This document shows positions 14,954-24,367 of a stretch of 38,033 bases of DNA, in pieces (the first letter of the stretch is position 1; the number at the start of each line of letters is the position of its first letter). The stretch is from a virus. The notes under the pieces are model-generated. The model did no database searches. It was not told the DNA's origin and saw nothing but the letters and a program-made list of their open reading frames with translations. The stretch lies in IMG/VR virus record IMGVR_UViG_3300009159_000008, positions 1 to 38,033 of that record. The stretch is one strand, 5' to 3'. The position numbers and the translations under genes were made by a program.

Positions 14954-16377
14954 TGGCTTCCAAAATCGGCCCTCGTGGCATCACAATTCAAGACGTACAA
15001 AATGTAGCCACAAACGGTAGCAGAGCTGGCAAATCTCAGTATGTGTACGCACCAGCAGATACGACAGCAACAACCCCGGTTGACTACGCAGCGTTACTAG
15101 CAGGTGGCCCAGCATCTACTTACGGTCAAAAGTACGGTGGACAGCCAACAGGTGAATACGCCAGGCAGATGATCCTTGGTGCTGCAATGCAAAGAAAGAG
15201 TATTGGTGACCTTGCTGCAATGCAAGCTGCCACCAACAGAGAAAATCTGACAAGCAAGTTTGCGTCTGACTTGTTGGCAGGAACAAACAAGTTGTACCCC
15301 ACATTTAGGACGCAATTTGACCAGCCACTTACCCCACCATCAATTACACGAAATTTGCAAATCCAAAATTTGACTCCCGCTATATCTGATCTTGAGGCAC
15401 GATTAGCAGAAAAACAAAAAATAGCTACTCGTTACGGCCCATATGAAGCAGAACATAGAGGTATTAATAAACAAGTAACTGCTTTGCAAGCAGAACTTGT
15501 TGATGCTCGACGTAATTTGAATCAAAGAAATCCATCAGGCAAAACTTTTGAACAACTTGCAGCAGAAAACAAAGCCAACGCTTACGGCGCATATATGAAC
15601 CGCATGAATATGTTGGACACTTCAGGGTTGTCTAGTTCTCGTAACACAACCAACGAAGGTACTGCATCAGTATCGTTGCAACCAGGTTTGCCCTCATTGC
15701 TCCGTGGTGGCGCACAGCGTCAGACCATTACTAATCTAATGCCAGGTCTTAACCAGGCAAAAGCAGAACAAGTAACACCGTATGAAAATGTTGCCCAAGG
15801 TTTTGCTAACACGCCACTATCACAGTTTGCCCAGCAAGTCGCAGTACAACAATACGGCTACGATCCCGCATTGGCAGCAGGTTTGTTTGACACCAGCGTA
15901 GATATTCAGTCGCTCAAAGATCAAGCCGACCTATTCGCTGCACAGAACCCACAATTGAATATGTCCCCGGCTGAGATTGTCTACAACCAACTTGGCGAAG
16001 AAGGACTAAACCAGTACCTGCAACAACAAGCCGAACAAGCATTGTACGGTTCGGCATCGCAACAAAGAACTGAAACCGAACTGGCACAAGATGCTGCCAA
16101 CGCACCAATTGATGCTGAACTGTATTCGGTTTACGCGACAGCACCAGGCAACATCAATTCTGCACTCAATGCCGATGTTGCTCGACAATATATGTCAGAC
16201 CCTAATTTCCTCGCACAATTCCAAGCAGGAACAACAAAGATTTATGACGATATGAGTCAAGGAATTAGTGGTGCTGACGCAGTTAATTCTTATATGCAAG
16301 ATTATTTGAACAGCACAGGCGACCCCGTATCGGCCCGCATATTGGAAGAACTACTCAGCAATATTACGTTTGCGTGA
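14953..16377 (+). CDS. Putative internal virion / ejection protein
   Basis: 474 residues, start chosen at the ATG that overlaps the preceding stop (TGATG); an upstream TTG in frame is less likely. Mostly helical, Gln/Asn/Ala-rich with coiled-coil text SDLEARLAEKQKIATRYGPYEAEHRGINKQVTAL-like (residues about 140-175), and repeated QQ segments. No catalytic motif seen. Located between two other head-internal-like proteins, fitting the ejection-protein sets of short-tailed phages. Confidence 0.55.
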   Translation: MASKIGPRGITIQDVQNVATNGSRAGKSQYVYAPADTTATTPVDYAALLAGGPASTYGQKYGGQPTGEYARQMILGAAMQRKSIGDLAAMQAATNRENLTSKFASDLLAGTNKLYPTFRTQFDQPLTPPSITRNLQIQNLTPAISDLEARLAEKQKIATRYGPYEAEHRGINKQVTALQAELVDARRNLNQRNPSGKTFEQLAAENKANAYGAYMNRMNMLDTSGLSSSRNTTNEGTASVSLQPGLPSLLRGGAQRQTITNLMPGLNQAKAEQVTPYENVAQGFANTPLSQFAQQVAVQQYGYDPALAAGLFDTSVDIQSLKDQADLFAAQNPQLNMSPAEIVYNQLGEEGLNQYLQQQAEQALYGSASQQRTETELAQDAANAPIDAELYSVYATAPGNINSALNADVARQYMSDPNFLAQFQAGTTKIYDDMSQGISGADAVNSYMQDYLNSTGDPVSARILEELLSNITFA

Positions 16378-16383
16378 TCTGAC

Positions 16384-19300
16384 ATGGCAGATGCACAAGA
16401 CATTGTCAACTCGGTAATCGCTAAACGACAATTCAATCCAGTCGTACGGCAACCATCTACACAAATAGCACCACCAGTCAAGTACAACCTTAAGCCAATT
16501 CAAGCACCATCGGCAATCAAGACATCAAGTAATAACGGTGGCGATAAAGGTTTGCTTGGTGGACTGATCTCGTCTGTCGGCAATGTACTGAAATTCCCCG
16601 GCACGGTAATTCATAGTCTTCCAACAATCGTCGGTAAAGCAGTACAGTCCGTCCCTGGTATAGCCGAAACAATCTTTGACATCGGTGCTGACGTAATCAA
16701 CCCGAACCTCTACACCTCTCGATCAGAGGTTGACTACGAAAAAGGTAAAGCACTTGGGCTGACTGGTTCAGAACTGCTCGCCTATTCAATGCAACGCACC
16801 GTGCCGATCTTTGCACCAATGGTGTCCAGTATTCCCAAGACTGCTGCACGACTAGCCGAAACAGCGACACTCGGCGCATACGATACGGGCGCACCAGGTG
16901 TTGATTATTACCAGGCTTTGCGTAAGGGCGAACTTGGCAATATGTTGATTGAAGATGTCGGCAATGTTGTCATGCTCGGTCGCATGAGTGGCTTGGGCAA
17001 TGTTGGTGTCAAGGCTGGTACAGCGTTAGGTGAAGCAGGAGCAACTCGTCTAGGTTCTGCCGTTTCTACCGCAGCAAGATTTGCTGAAGAACCCATCGGA
17101 ACTATGGCTCGTGGTGCAGGTCGAGGACTGTCACTAGCACCAATCGCTGAACAATTCCCAAGACTTGCTCAAGCAGGCGCACGAATTGCAGGCGCAGAAG
17201 CACCATTGCGTGGCATCTTTAACGAAGCAGTAGGTGCTAAACGAGCCTGGGCTAACACCAAATGGATGGAACTTCAACAACAGATCGTTGATCTCCAAAA
17301 CACCGATCCGACATCAGCACAAATACCGTTGCTTGAAGCACGACGCAACTCTTTACTTAATCAAACGGGCATCCCAAAGATGGCTCGCGGAAAGATTGAC
17401 CGATTGGGTCGCATGGGAGAAAACCTTCGTACACAAATTGTCGCTACATTTGTTCGATTCAAAGACAAAGGTGCAGTCCCCGAAACTGTCAAAGACCTAC
17501 TAGCGCAAGAAAAGCGTATTCGTAAATCAGCTGACTTGGCTACAAAGCGTGGCGAAACACAACGAGCAGAAAACCTTAACGCTTATGCAGACATTATTAA
17601 AAGCAAAGCCGATATAAAAGCAACAGATACCGAAGGCGTACTCTCACAGCCCGCACCCGACTGGGTCGCACCAGCAACAACGCTATACACCACAGGTCAA
17701 GTGAAAGGCATTATCGCTGACCTTCAAGCAGGCAAGACCATGGAAGAAGTCATTCAAGCAATTACACCTGAACAGGTCGGCCCTGAATTAGCAAACATGG
17801 GATATGGATATTCCGAACTTGCTATTCGTAAAGCCATTGACTACGAGTTGGGTCGCCTTTCGCCAATTGAACGAGTCCAAATGGATGTGTACCAGCAGAT
17901 CCAACAGAACTGGCATCAGTTTTGGATGGATCAAAGCCAGGCTCGCAAGGGATATACAACCGAAACCGTGCCATACACTTACGCCGGGACGCACCCTGAT
18001 CCTCGCAATATTCTTATTGAACTTGCCAAGCCACGGTACACGGGACGTTTCAAGACAATCTTGTTCAGCGCATTAGATGACATCGTTGCTCAATATCTTG
18101 AACAGTTAGCACCCGACGTTGCACAAAAAATTAAGTTTGACCCCACTAAACCTGAAGGTGTATGGCAAAACCTTGCCAAGGAAGCGGTAGGTACGCCCGA
18201 ATACGATGCCGCATACAAGTTGGTGCAATTAGCGTTTGATGAACTACGAGCAAACCCTGATCTTGCTCGATTTATGCAGAACGAAATGATCTATCCAGCA
18301 CCGATGCGTATCACAATGTTGAACGAACAACGTCGACTGAAGATGGCATTAAACGACGACATCACCACCGTCGCAGATGGTCTTGCATCATTGCTGTCAA
18401 CACACGGTGACATCATTCCAAAACAACTTACTGATGCAATTACGAAAGCATTAGAAAAAGCTCGTGGCGACCAAACACAATTTGATCTATCAACCTTTAA
18501 GTCTCTATCACAAAACCTTGCAAGCCTTATCAGATTGACAACGGATCGTCTAGACAACCTGCGATCTGAAGAAGGTCTTCTCAAGACCCGTCAAACCGGG
18601 GTTGATACCAAACTAATTGATGCCATCAACCAAATGGCTGAGATGCAACGTATCGTCCAGGCGATCACGGAGAACCCGCAAGCGATCCTTGGTGACACGC
18701 CCAAGTTGGCAAGTGCGATAGAAGCAGAGCAAGCGAACCTGTCCCGCATTGAGGCAATCCCCGACGAGATGGCTCAAGTCGATGCCGAAATTAAAGCAAC
18801 TATTGCCCAACAGACGCAAGACTTGGCGTACAAGCAACAAGAAGCCGACAACTTGGCTACAAATGTGGAACAAGCGAAGCAGCGAGTTTCCGACGCTAAT
18901 GATGCAGAGACAGCAATACGCCAACAGTACGACCAATTACAAGCGTACATTGATGACTACAACCGCTTAACCGAAGAAGAATTTGTAGCACTTCAAGGCG
19001 ACTTCCAAACAGCAGTTGTTATCCACGAACGTTACGCATCAGGCGACAAGTTTGTATCTAAAGCACAAGCTGTATCAGCCAAACGCATTGCTGTGGGAGA
19101 AGCCACAGACCGAGTAAACGTCGCCCGTGGTCTCGTAGATAGTTTGATGCCGTCACGGTTGCGTCGTTCACGCACAATGACTATCGGTTTGGCGACCGAC
19201 CCGAACGCAATGTCGTTCATGCAAGAAGACTTCCGCGTACCATTTGAACAAGCCGTCTACCAGGCTATTGGTGATGCAAAACTAGCCAAGAAAGCATACA

Positions 19301-22122
19301 ACGATTTCGTTAACTCTCGTACTGTCATGGATGAGGGTGTCGCCGTTGACCAACTCAATATGGAAACAGGTCGTGACTTCGCATCAGATAGCGACTTTAT
19401 GGCAGAACTAGGTCGAGCATGGGCTGAACAATGGCAAGCCGAAAAAGACTTGGGTCGTATTAAGCAACGTGGCATTGAGTCATACCGTAAAGAACTGGCC
19501 GATAACAGTCAAGCAGCCATAGACGAATCCGTTAACGCAGCTACTCAAGGTAGAGCAACGTCGTTGCCGTGGATCGAAAAGATGTTTGAGTTGTCGGATC
19601 GTAATGCTCTTAGCGAAGCGACTCGTGAAGCAAAAAACTTATTTAGAGAACTCAGCCGTGCAGAATCCGCAGCACAAACAGCGCAGGCAGAACTCAATCG
19701 TTTCAACGAGGCATTCCGTAAAGCATCAGATGAGGCGAGACCATCAATACCAAACGAACTATTGAGCCGTCGTAGCAAATTAGAAAAAGAAAAAGTCACC
19801 ACACAGAAATCCGTAGCCCGTCTAGCCAAAGCAGTAGAGACAGCGACACGCCAACAAGAAAAGTCACTACAAACCCGTATGCGTGGTCGCCTCAAGGGTG
19901 TAGGAAAACTTGACGATCAAGGTAACCCTGTACTTAACAAGGGTGTTGCTGACAAACTGACCGACCAACAACAACAAGCACTCAACGAGACTGTCAACAT
20001 CAATAAGAAGGTTGCCAAAGTTAGAGAACAGGTTGCAGCAAACCAGCCGTTACAAAACGAAGCAACACGTCGACTAGGCACAAGCGATCTCAACCAGCAA
20101 GAACAACTGTTGCGCCCAGTCGGCCCACAACTTATAGACCAACCGCCGATCTATATGCCCGGTGGACAATTGGGTTCAACAACTGAACAAGTCAAAATCC
20201 CGATGTCAATGCGCTCCGAAGGACTTGCACCACAAGTTAAAGCATCATATGAAAACACCAAAACGACAGGTTTAATCCCAACATCGTCGGGTCAACAGGC
20301 CGCCATGATTAACCAGGTCATGGGTCAGTTCTCTCGTAACGTCGTTGTTGAAGAATTTGTGACCAGCCCCGAATTCGCATTGCCAGTAGCCAATGTAGTT
20401 GGTGAACAGACGTTAATTGACATTAAGAAATTAGCCACCAACGAACTGAATTCTCAAGGCATTCCACGCAACACAGGAGAATTTCAAGTAGCACTTAACA
20501 AGCGTATGGGCGAACTCATTGTTCGTGAACTGCGCGTCCGTGGCTACGAGCCTGTCAGCCCTGTTAGATTTGAAGAAGCAATCGGACAGAACGCGCCACA
20601 CAGTCCACTTGGTGGTCTGACAGAGATCGTCGGTGCTGAATCAGTTGATGCGAATACCATCGCTATGCGTATCGGCTTGCGTGACAAGATTTCTTCTCGA
20701 TTTGAACCCGTCTATGGCAACACCACACCCGATGCTGTTAAAGGCGTGTTTGGTGCGGTAGGAAAGCTGACTCAAGGCTGGAAGTCTGTAGTTCTCCCGT
20801 TCTCTTTACGCTGGCAGGTCGGTGACCTTGTAGGCAACGTGATGAACGCCTGGGTTCGTGGCGACATCCCGGCATCAGAAATGGTTCGGGCAATGAACGA
20901 TGTCAAGAACCGTCTAAGCGTAGATGAGAACGGACTACTACGAACACTCGGATCAGATGTAGCCAACCAAGCCATTGTTGACCCTGTCCTTGCAGCCTTG
21001 ATGGGATCAGGTTTGGAAGCCCGTGGTCTTCGTGGTGCAGAACTAAGAGCAATCCAAGAAGGAACAAACAAACCGTTAGCAGAACGTGTCTCTAACAGAA
21101 TGTTCCCGAAGTTCCGTCAACGAGCCTTCAATGTTAACGCCACACAAAACTTGCTGGCCCGTGCAGCAGTAGCGATCACCAAACTAGAAGCCGAACTTAC
21201 TGCCCGTGGGCGCACGCTGGACGAGATTGATCCAATCACTTTGTTAAACGATCAAGAATTGCACAATGCCGTTATCAAAGCAGTACAAGAAACCAACGAC
21301 ACGCTTGGAGCGTTCTCTGAAATGTCGCCGTGGGAACGCAACACCTTACGTCAAGTGTTTCCATTTTGGTCGTGGATCAAATTCATCAACAAGGCCGCTG
21401 CTCAACTGGTACTAGATCAACCCGACCGTGTTTTGTTCTACGGTCACCTTGGTTCGATGTATACCAGCGGTGACGGCAAAGACTTGATGGATTGGCTCAA
21501 AGACAAGACCCCAACGCCGTTCGGATTGATGGACTTCCGATTCCTGAACCCGTATTCGGACGCATTGATTTTCAACCAAAACCCATTTGAAGCACTCAGC
21601 CAAACCTTCACCCGTCCGTCGCCAGTCATTATGACCGGGATAGACGCAGCCAATGCTGTCGGTTTCTACGCATCAGGAAAGAACTTACTTCCGTTCGGTA
21701 ACACGACACGACCTGGCTATCTTGAAGGTCGCCCAGGTGCAACAGCTCGCACCCCAGGAGATTTGTTAGGCGAACTTGGTTACATGGGCCTCAACCGTTT
21801 TGGTGGGCCATTCCGCAACATCCTGACTACCTTGCCAAACAAGATCCCGTTACTTGCCCCCAACGGACGCATCATTGGAACAGATGTGGCTATCGGTACA
21901 CGCAACCGATACCCACAAGGCTCCGCCCGAACACAAGGTGTCTACGCCCAGCCTCGACTCAACCCGACGGTCGCCCGTGTCGGCGCAGTCTTGGGAGCAT
22001 TCGGTATCCCAGCACCAGTCTTTGACACCAACAAAGCGTACGCCCAAGGTGAAACTCAAGCCGCCAAAGATGAGAAAGCCCGCCTTAGTAGGATCATCGC
22101 CCGACTACAGTCAGAGCAATGA
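16384..22122 (+). CDS. Giant internal virion (ejection) protein, 1912 aa
   Basis: About 15 percent of the genome. Residues 1-110 are partly hydrophobic (LLGGLISSVGNVLKFPGTVIHSLPTIVGKAV), and about 130-260 are Gly/Ala-rich. The middle (about 250-1250) is long helices and coiled coil, with many Gln, Glu and Arg. The last 470 residues contain aromatic motifs such as LPFSLRWQVGDLVGNVMNAW, SPWERNTLRQVFPFWSWIKF and LDQPDRVLFYGHL. A long helical protein with membrane-like ends suits a DNA-translocating ejection protein, as T7 gp16 is. I see no lysozyme catalytic motif. The next gene overlaps by ATGA. Function is inferred from size, composition and place. Confidence 0.7.
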   Translation: MADAQDIVNSVIAKRQFNPVVRQPSTQIAPPVKYNLKPIQAPSAIKTSSNNGGDKGLLGGLISSVGNVLKFPGTVIHSLPTIVGKAVQSVPGIAETIFDIGADVINPNLYTSRSEVDYEKGKALGLTGSELLAYSMQRTVPIFAPMVSSIPKTAARLAETATLGAYDTGAPGVDYYQALRKGELGNMLIEDVGNVVMLGRMSGLGNVGVKAGTALGEAGATRLGSAVSTAARFAEEPIGTMARGAGRGLSLAPIAEQFPRLAQAGARIAGAEAPLRGIFNEAVGAKRAWANTKWMELQQQIVDLQNTDPTSAQIPLLEARRNSLLNQTGIPKMARGKIDRLGRMGENLRTQIVATFVRFKDKGAVPETVKDLLAQEKRIRKSADLATKRGETQRAENLNAYADIIKSKADIKATDTEGVLSQPAPDWVAPATTLYTTGQVKGIIADLQAGKTMEEVIQAITPEQVGPELANMGYGYSELAIRKAIDYELGRLSPIERVQMDVYQQIQQNWHQFWMDQSQARKGYTTETVPYTYAGTHPDPRNILIELAKPRYTGRFKTILFSALDDIVAQYLEQLAPDVAQKIKFDPTKPEGVWQNLAKEAVGTPEYDAAYKLVQLAFDELRANPDLARFMQNEMIYPAPMRITMLNEQRRLKMALNDDITTVADGLASLLSTHGDIIPKQLTDAITKALEKARGDQTQFDLSTFKSLSQNLASLIRLTTDRLDNLRSEEGLLKTRQTGVDTKLIDAINQMAEMQRIVQAITENPQAILGDTPKLASAIEAEQANLSRIEAIPDEMAQVDAEIKATIAQQTQDLAYKQQEADNLATNVEQAKQRVSDANDAETAIRQQYDQLQAYIDDYNRLTEEEFVALQGDFQTAVVIHERYASGDKFVSKAQAVSAKRIAVGEATDRVNVARGLVDSLMPSRLRRSRTMTIGLATDPNAMSFMQEDFRVPFEQAVYQAIGDAKLAKKAYNDFVNSRTVMDEGVAVDQLNMETGRDFASDSDFMAELGRAWAEQWQAEKDLGRIKQRGIESYRKELADNSQAAIDESVNAATQGRATSLPWIEKMFELSDRNALSEATREAKNLFRELSRAESAAQTAQAELNRFNEAFRKASDEARPSIPNELLSRRSKLEKEKVTTQKSVARLAKAVETATRQQEKSLQTRMRGRLKGVGKLDDQGNPVLNKGVADKLTDQQQQALNETVNINKKVAKVREQVAANQPLQNEATRRLGTSDLNQQEQLLRPVGPQLIDQPPIYMPGGQLGSTTEQVKIPMSMRSEGLAPQVKASYENTKTTGLIPTSSGQQAAMINQVMGQFSRNVVVEEFVTSPEFALPVANVVGEQTLIDIKKLATNELNSQGIPRNTGEFQVALNKRMGELIVRELRVRGYEPVSPVRFEEAIGQNAPHSPLGGLTEIVGAESVDANTIAMRIGLRDKISSRFEPVYGNTTPDAVKGVFGAVGKLTQGWKSVVLPFSLRWQVGDLVGNVMNAWVRGDIPASEMVRAMNDVKNRLSVDENGLLRTLGSDVANQAIVDPVLAALMGSGLEARGLRGAELRAIQEGTNKPLAERVSNRMFPKFRQRAFNVNATQNLLARAAVAITKLEAELTARGRTLDEIDPITLLNDQELHNAVIKAVQETNDTLGAFSEMSPWERNTLRQVFPFWSWIKFINKAAAQLVLDQPDRVLFYGHLGSMYTSGDGKDLMDWLKDKTPTPFGLMDFRFLNPYSDALIFNQNPFEALSQTFTRPSPVIMTGIDAANAVGFYASGKNLLPFGNTTRPGYLEGRPGATARTPGDLLGELGYMGLNRFGGPFRNILTTLPNKIPLLAPNGRIIGTDVAIGTRNRYPQGSARTQGVYAQPRLNPTVARVGAVLGAFGIPAPVFDTNKAYAQGETQAAKDEKARLSRIIARLQSEQ

Positions 22123-22493
22123 TCTACAAACTAGAAGTCCACGGTCGACGACCCACCACCCTGAACCAGGAACGCAAGACAAATAACTGGGGAGCCAGGG
22201 CAACCGACACCAAATGGTGGCGAGCGCAGTACGCCGAACTGGCAGCCGACATTCCACCAATGGAACGCATCCACATTTCGGTGATTCCCCTGCACAAGAA
22301 CGGCAGGTCGCCACAGGACGTTGGGGCGTGCTTCCCCGCAGCCAAAGCCGGGATAGACGGACTCGTGGACGCTGGGGTTATACCCGACGACACCCCCGAC
22401 ATCGTTGTGCGTGTAGACTTCTATGCACCAGTTGTCTGTGGAGAAGACGGACTCCGAATCGAGATTAGGAACGCCGATGAACCCAATGTATAG
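22119..22493 (+). CDS. RusA-like Holliday junction resolvase
   Basis: 124 residues, ATGA overlap with the giant gene. The diagnostic segment is SPQDVGACFPAAKAGIDGLV then IPDDTPD: D67, K76, D80, D90 and D91 match the RusA acidic and lysine pattern (DxxN..K..lD.L...g...DD), although the usual Asn after the first Asp is Gly here. The N-terminus starts with a short strand (MIYKLEVHG) as in RusA. It would cut four-way junctions, possibly to clear branched DNA before packaging. Its place among structural genes rather than replication genes is unusual but suits late expression. Confidence 0.82.
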   Translation: MIYKLEVHGRRPTTLNQERKTNNWGARATDTKWWRAQYAELAADIPPMERIHISVIPLHKNGRSPQDVGACFPAAKAGIDGLVDAGVIPDDTPDIVVRVDFYAPVVCGEDGLRIEIRNADEPNV

Positions 22494-22776
22494 CAACGCA
22501 CTCTCAGGTCTTGCTTCAGGCTTGACCACTGGCAATATGGGTGGCGCACCCGAAGGTATGCCAGGCCATGAGACACCATCCGAAGGTGGCTCTATGGTTC
22601 CTTGCCCGTTGTGCCAAGGTACTGGCATGATCTCCGAAGAAATGCTGTTCGGTGGTGCTGGTGGTTCCGCTGGTCTTCCGCCTCGCCTTGCAGCCCGTGG
22701 TGGCGGCATGGACATGGGTGGAATGCAGATGGGTAGCGCACCAATGGGTGGCGGAATGCCGATGGGTGGTCAGTAA
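22477..22776 (+). CDS. Gly/Met-rich protein with CPLCQGTG motif
   Basis: 99 residues from the ATG at 22477, overlapping the RusA-like gene by 17 bp. The middle holds CPLCQGTGMIS, a single DnaJ-type CxxCxGxG unit, and the C-terminus (about 68-99) is a run of GGGMDMGGMQMGS-type text. One zinc unit would need a partner for full coordination. Likely a structural accessory protein; unknown. Confidence 0.55.
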   Translation: MNPMYSNALSGLASGLTTGNMGGAPEGMPGHETPSEGGSMVPCPLCQGTGMISEEMLFGGAGGSAGLPPRLAARGGGMDMGGMQMGSAPMGGGMPMGGQ

Positions 22777-22778
22777 TC

Positions 22779-23048
22779 ATGATGCCATTATCAAGCACCC
22801 CCAAAGGCAGCAATCCAAAATCCAATTATGAATCAACCATGAAAACAAACGATTTGGTTTCAACCATGTCTTCGGGATCTAAGGCTGGTGGAGCTACTCG
22901 TAACACAGGCGGATCAGGCGATCTGCTTAAGCAGTTGGCTAAAAAGAAAGCTCAAGCCGCCATGTCGGGTTCGGCAACACCAAGTTCGGGCATGAAGGCT
23001 GCTACGCCGTCAGGTCAAAAACCTGCTGGTTCAGCAGGAACTTTCTAA
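22779..23048 (+). CDS. Small Ser/Gly-rich basic protein
   Basis: 89 residues of low complexity with a short basic helix LLKQLAKKKAQAAM near residues 49-62. It starts 2 bp after the preceding stop and is followed by similar small basic genes. Probably a virion-associated or nucleic-acid-binding peptide; unknown. Confidence 0.5.
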   Translation: MMPLSSTPKGSNPKSNYESTMKTNDLVSTMSSGSKAGGATRNTGGSGDLLKQLAKKKAQAAMSGSATPSSGMKAATPSGQKPAGSAGTF

Positions 23049-23062
23049 ACAAACGCTGAGTC

Positions 23063-23392
23063 ATGGCTTCGCCTGCATGGCAACGTAAAGAAGGTCAGAA
23101 CCCTTCAGGTGGACTCAACGAAGCAGGTCGTGCGTCGTACAAAGCACAGACAGGTGGCACGCTTAAAGCCCCGGTCAAAGGTCGCCCAACATCACCCGAT
23201 CAAGTACGCCGTAAAGGATCGTTCCTGTCGCGCATGGGTGGATCGCCAGGCCCGATGACCGACGACAAAGGTCGCCCGACCCGTAAAGCGTTAGCACTCA
23301 AAGCCTGGGGTGCATCGTCACCAGCCGAAGCCAAATCTATGGGTCGTCGTCTATTAGAGCAGTACGCCAAGCAAAAAGCAGACAAGAAATGA
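23063..23392 (+). CDS. DUF6321-like small basic protein
   Basis: 109 residues. The N-terminal MASPAWQRKEGQNPSGGLNEAGRASY, then LKAPVKGR, RRKGSFLSRMGGSPGPMTDDKGRPTRKALALKAWG is the conserved series I associate with DUF6321 (AWQRxEGxNPxGGLNxxGR...KSFxxRM...RxALxxW). These occur in phage late regions. Basic throughout; possibly DNA-associated. Overlaps the next ATG (ATGA). Confidence 0.7.
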   Translation: MASPAWQRKEGQNPSGGLNEAGRASYKAQTGGTLKAPVKGRPTSPDQVRRKGSFLSRMGGSPGPMTDDKGRPTRKALALKAWGASSPAEAKSMGRRLLEQYAKQKADKK

Positions 23393-23553
23393 AAAAGCCT
23401 TTTTGGGAAACAAAGAACCCGAACAAGAAGTCAAGCAAGCTTGGTGCTGAGGGTATCGCCCTTGCCAAGAGCATGGCATCCAAAGCTGGTCGACCGTACC
23501 CGAACCTTGTTGACAACGCCGCTGCCAGTCGAAAACTCAAAGGCAAATCATGA
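23389..23553 (+). CDS. 54-aa basic micro-protein
   Basis: ATG overlaps the preceding stop (ATGA). The product begins MKKPFWETKNPNKKSSKLG and ends AASRKLKGKS with a central ALAKSMASKAGRPYPNLVDNAA. Pattern xxxKxLxxxxxAxAKxxAxxAGRPYPNLVDN looks like a conserved family, but I cannot name it. Start and stop are fixed by overlaps on both sides. Confidence 0.6.
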   Translation: MKKPFWETKNPNKKSSKLGAEGIALAKSMASKAGRPYPNLVDNAAASRKLKGKS

Positions 23554-23699
23554 AGCCGAACCCTAAAAAAGTTGGCCTTGTAATGCGCGAATTCAAAAGC
23601 GGTGGTTTGCATTCAGGCAAAGGTGGCAAAGTCGTCACCAATCCTAAGCAGGCTCTCGCTATCGCACTCTCAGAAGCGAACATTAAACAGAAGAAGTAA
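23550..23699 (+). CDS. DUF6496-like micro-protein
   Basis: 49 residues, coupled to the previous stop (ATGA). VMREFKSGGLHSGKGGKVVTNPKQALAIALSEA matches the compact pattern VMxEFKxGxLxSGxGxKVxxxxQAxAIALSEA of DUF6496, widespread in phages and bacteria. Function unknown. It ends the block; a 128-bp gap with a promoter follows. Confidence 0.75.
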   Translation: MKPNPKKVGLVMREFKSGGLHSGKGGKVVTNPKQALAIALSEANIKQKK

Positions 23700-23732
23700 C
23701 CCCTGCTCACAACGTCATTTCGTCCCGGTGAC

Positions 23733-23760
23733 TTGACCGAAGGTGACCGTACAGTAAACT
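23733..23760 (+). promoter_or_regulatory. Candidate promoter for lysozyme-like lipoprotein gene
   Basis: TTGACC (23733-23738), 16-bp spacer, TAAACT (23755-23760), 68 bp before the ATG at 23828. The gap after a long unbroken gene run supports a new transcription start. Confidence 0.55.
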
Positions 23761-23827
23761 TGGTGTTGCCAACACAAACGTGATGTTGAAGGCTTAGAGC
23801 CTCTATCACCCTTAACAAAGGAAATTC

Positions 23828-24367
23828 ATGCGGCAAATCACCAAAGCAATAACCATTATTTGCGTTATGTCATCGTGCGGATCAACAATGAAAGTCTCAA
23901 CTGAGACACTTCCACCACTCCAGCTCGCACCAGCCACAACACAACCAACACTCAATGCTCACGAAGCCTTACAGGCTGACCTAGCAGACATAACCACAAC
24001 AACAACGACAACTACCGAAGCACCGTTAGTGTCAGATCCCCTTGATTTCATTGACGAATCGCGCGCAATGTACGGCGACTGCGGTGAATGGCATGACACA
24101 GTGATCGCTGTTGGTGGTCGTGAAGAAGACTGGCCGACCTGGTCAAGAGTGATTCATACCGAGAGCCGTTGCATTCCCGCACCAGGTTCAGCACAAGCCG
24201 ACTGCATCGGTCTAACTCAAATCTTTTTTAGAGTTCACGAAGCCTGGCTATCGGAATTCGGTTTCGGTAGGGAAGACCTGCTAGACCCTGTAAAGAACCT
24301 GACGTTCGCTGTGGCTTTACAAAAGTCGTCGGGCTGGTCGCCGTGGGCATACCTAAATATGCCTTGA
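23828..24367 (+). CDS. Secreted lysozyme/transglycosylase-like lipoprotein
   Basis: 179 residues, AAAGG upstream. A signal peptide MRQITKAITIICVMSSC ends in a lipobox-like MSSC (Cys17). Then a Pro/Thr linker with eight Thr in a row (about 56-63). The C-terminal domain (about 70-179) has WSRVIHTESRCIPAPG with E112 as catalytic Glu, DCIGLTQIFFRVHEAW, and SGWSPWAYLNMP, a lysozyme-like SLT fold. Similar domains occur in actinobacterial secreted proteins. It has its own promoter and lies apart from the lysis block. It may help wall modification, superinfection exclusion, or entry if packaged; sequence cannot decide. Confidence 0.78.
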   Translation: MRQITKAITIICVMSSCGSTMKVSTETLPPLQLAPATTQPTLNAHEALQADLADITTTTTTTTEAPLVSDPLDFIDESRAMYGDCGEWHDTVIAVGGREEDWPTWSRVIHTESRCIPAPGSAQADCIGLTQIFFRVHEAWLSEFGFGREDLLDPVKNLTFAVALQKSSGWSPWAYLNMP

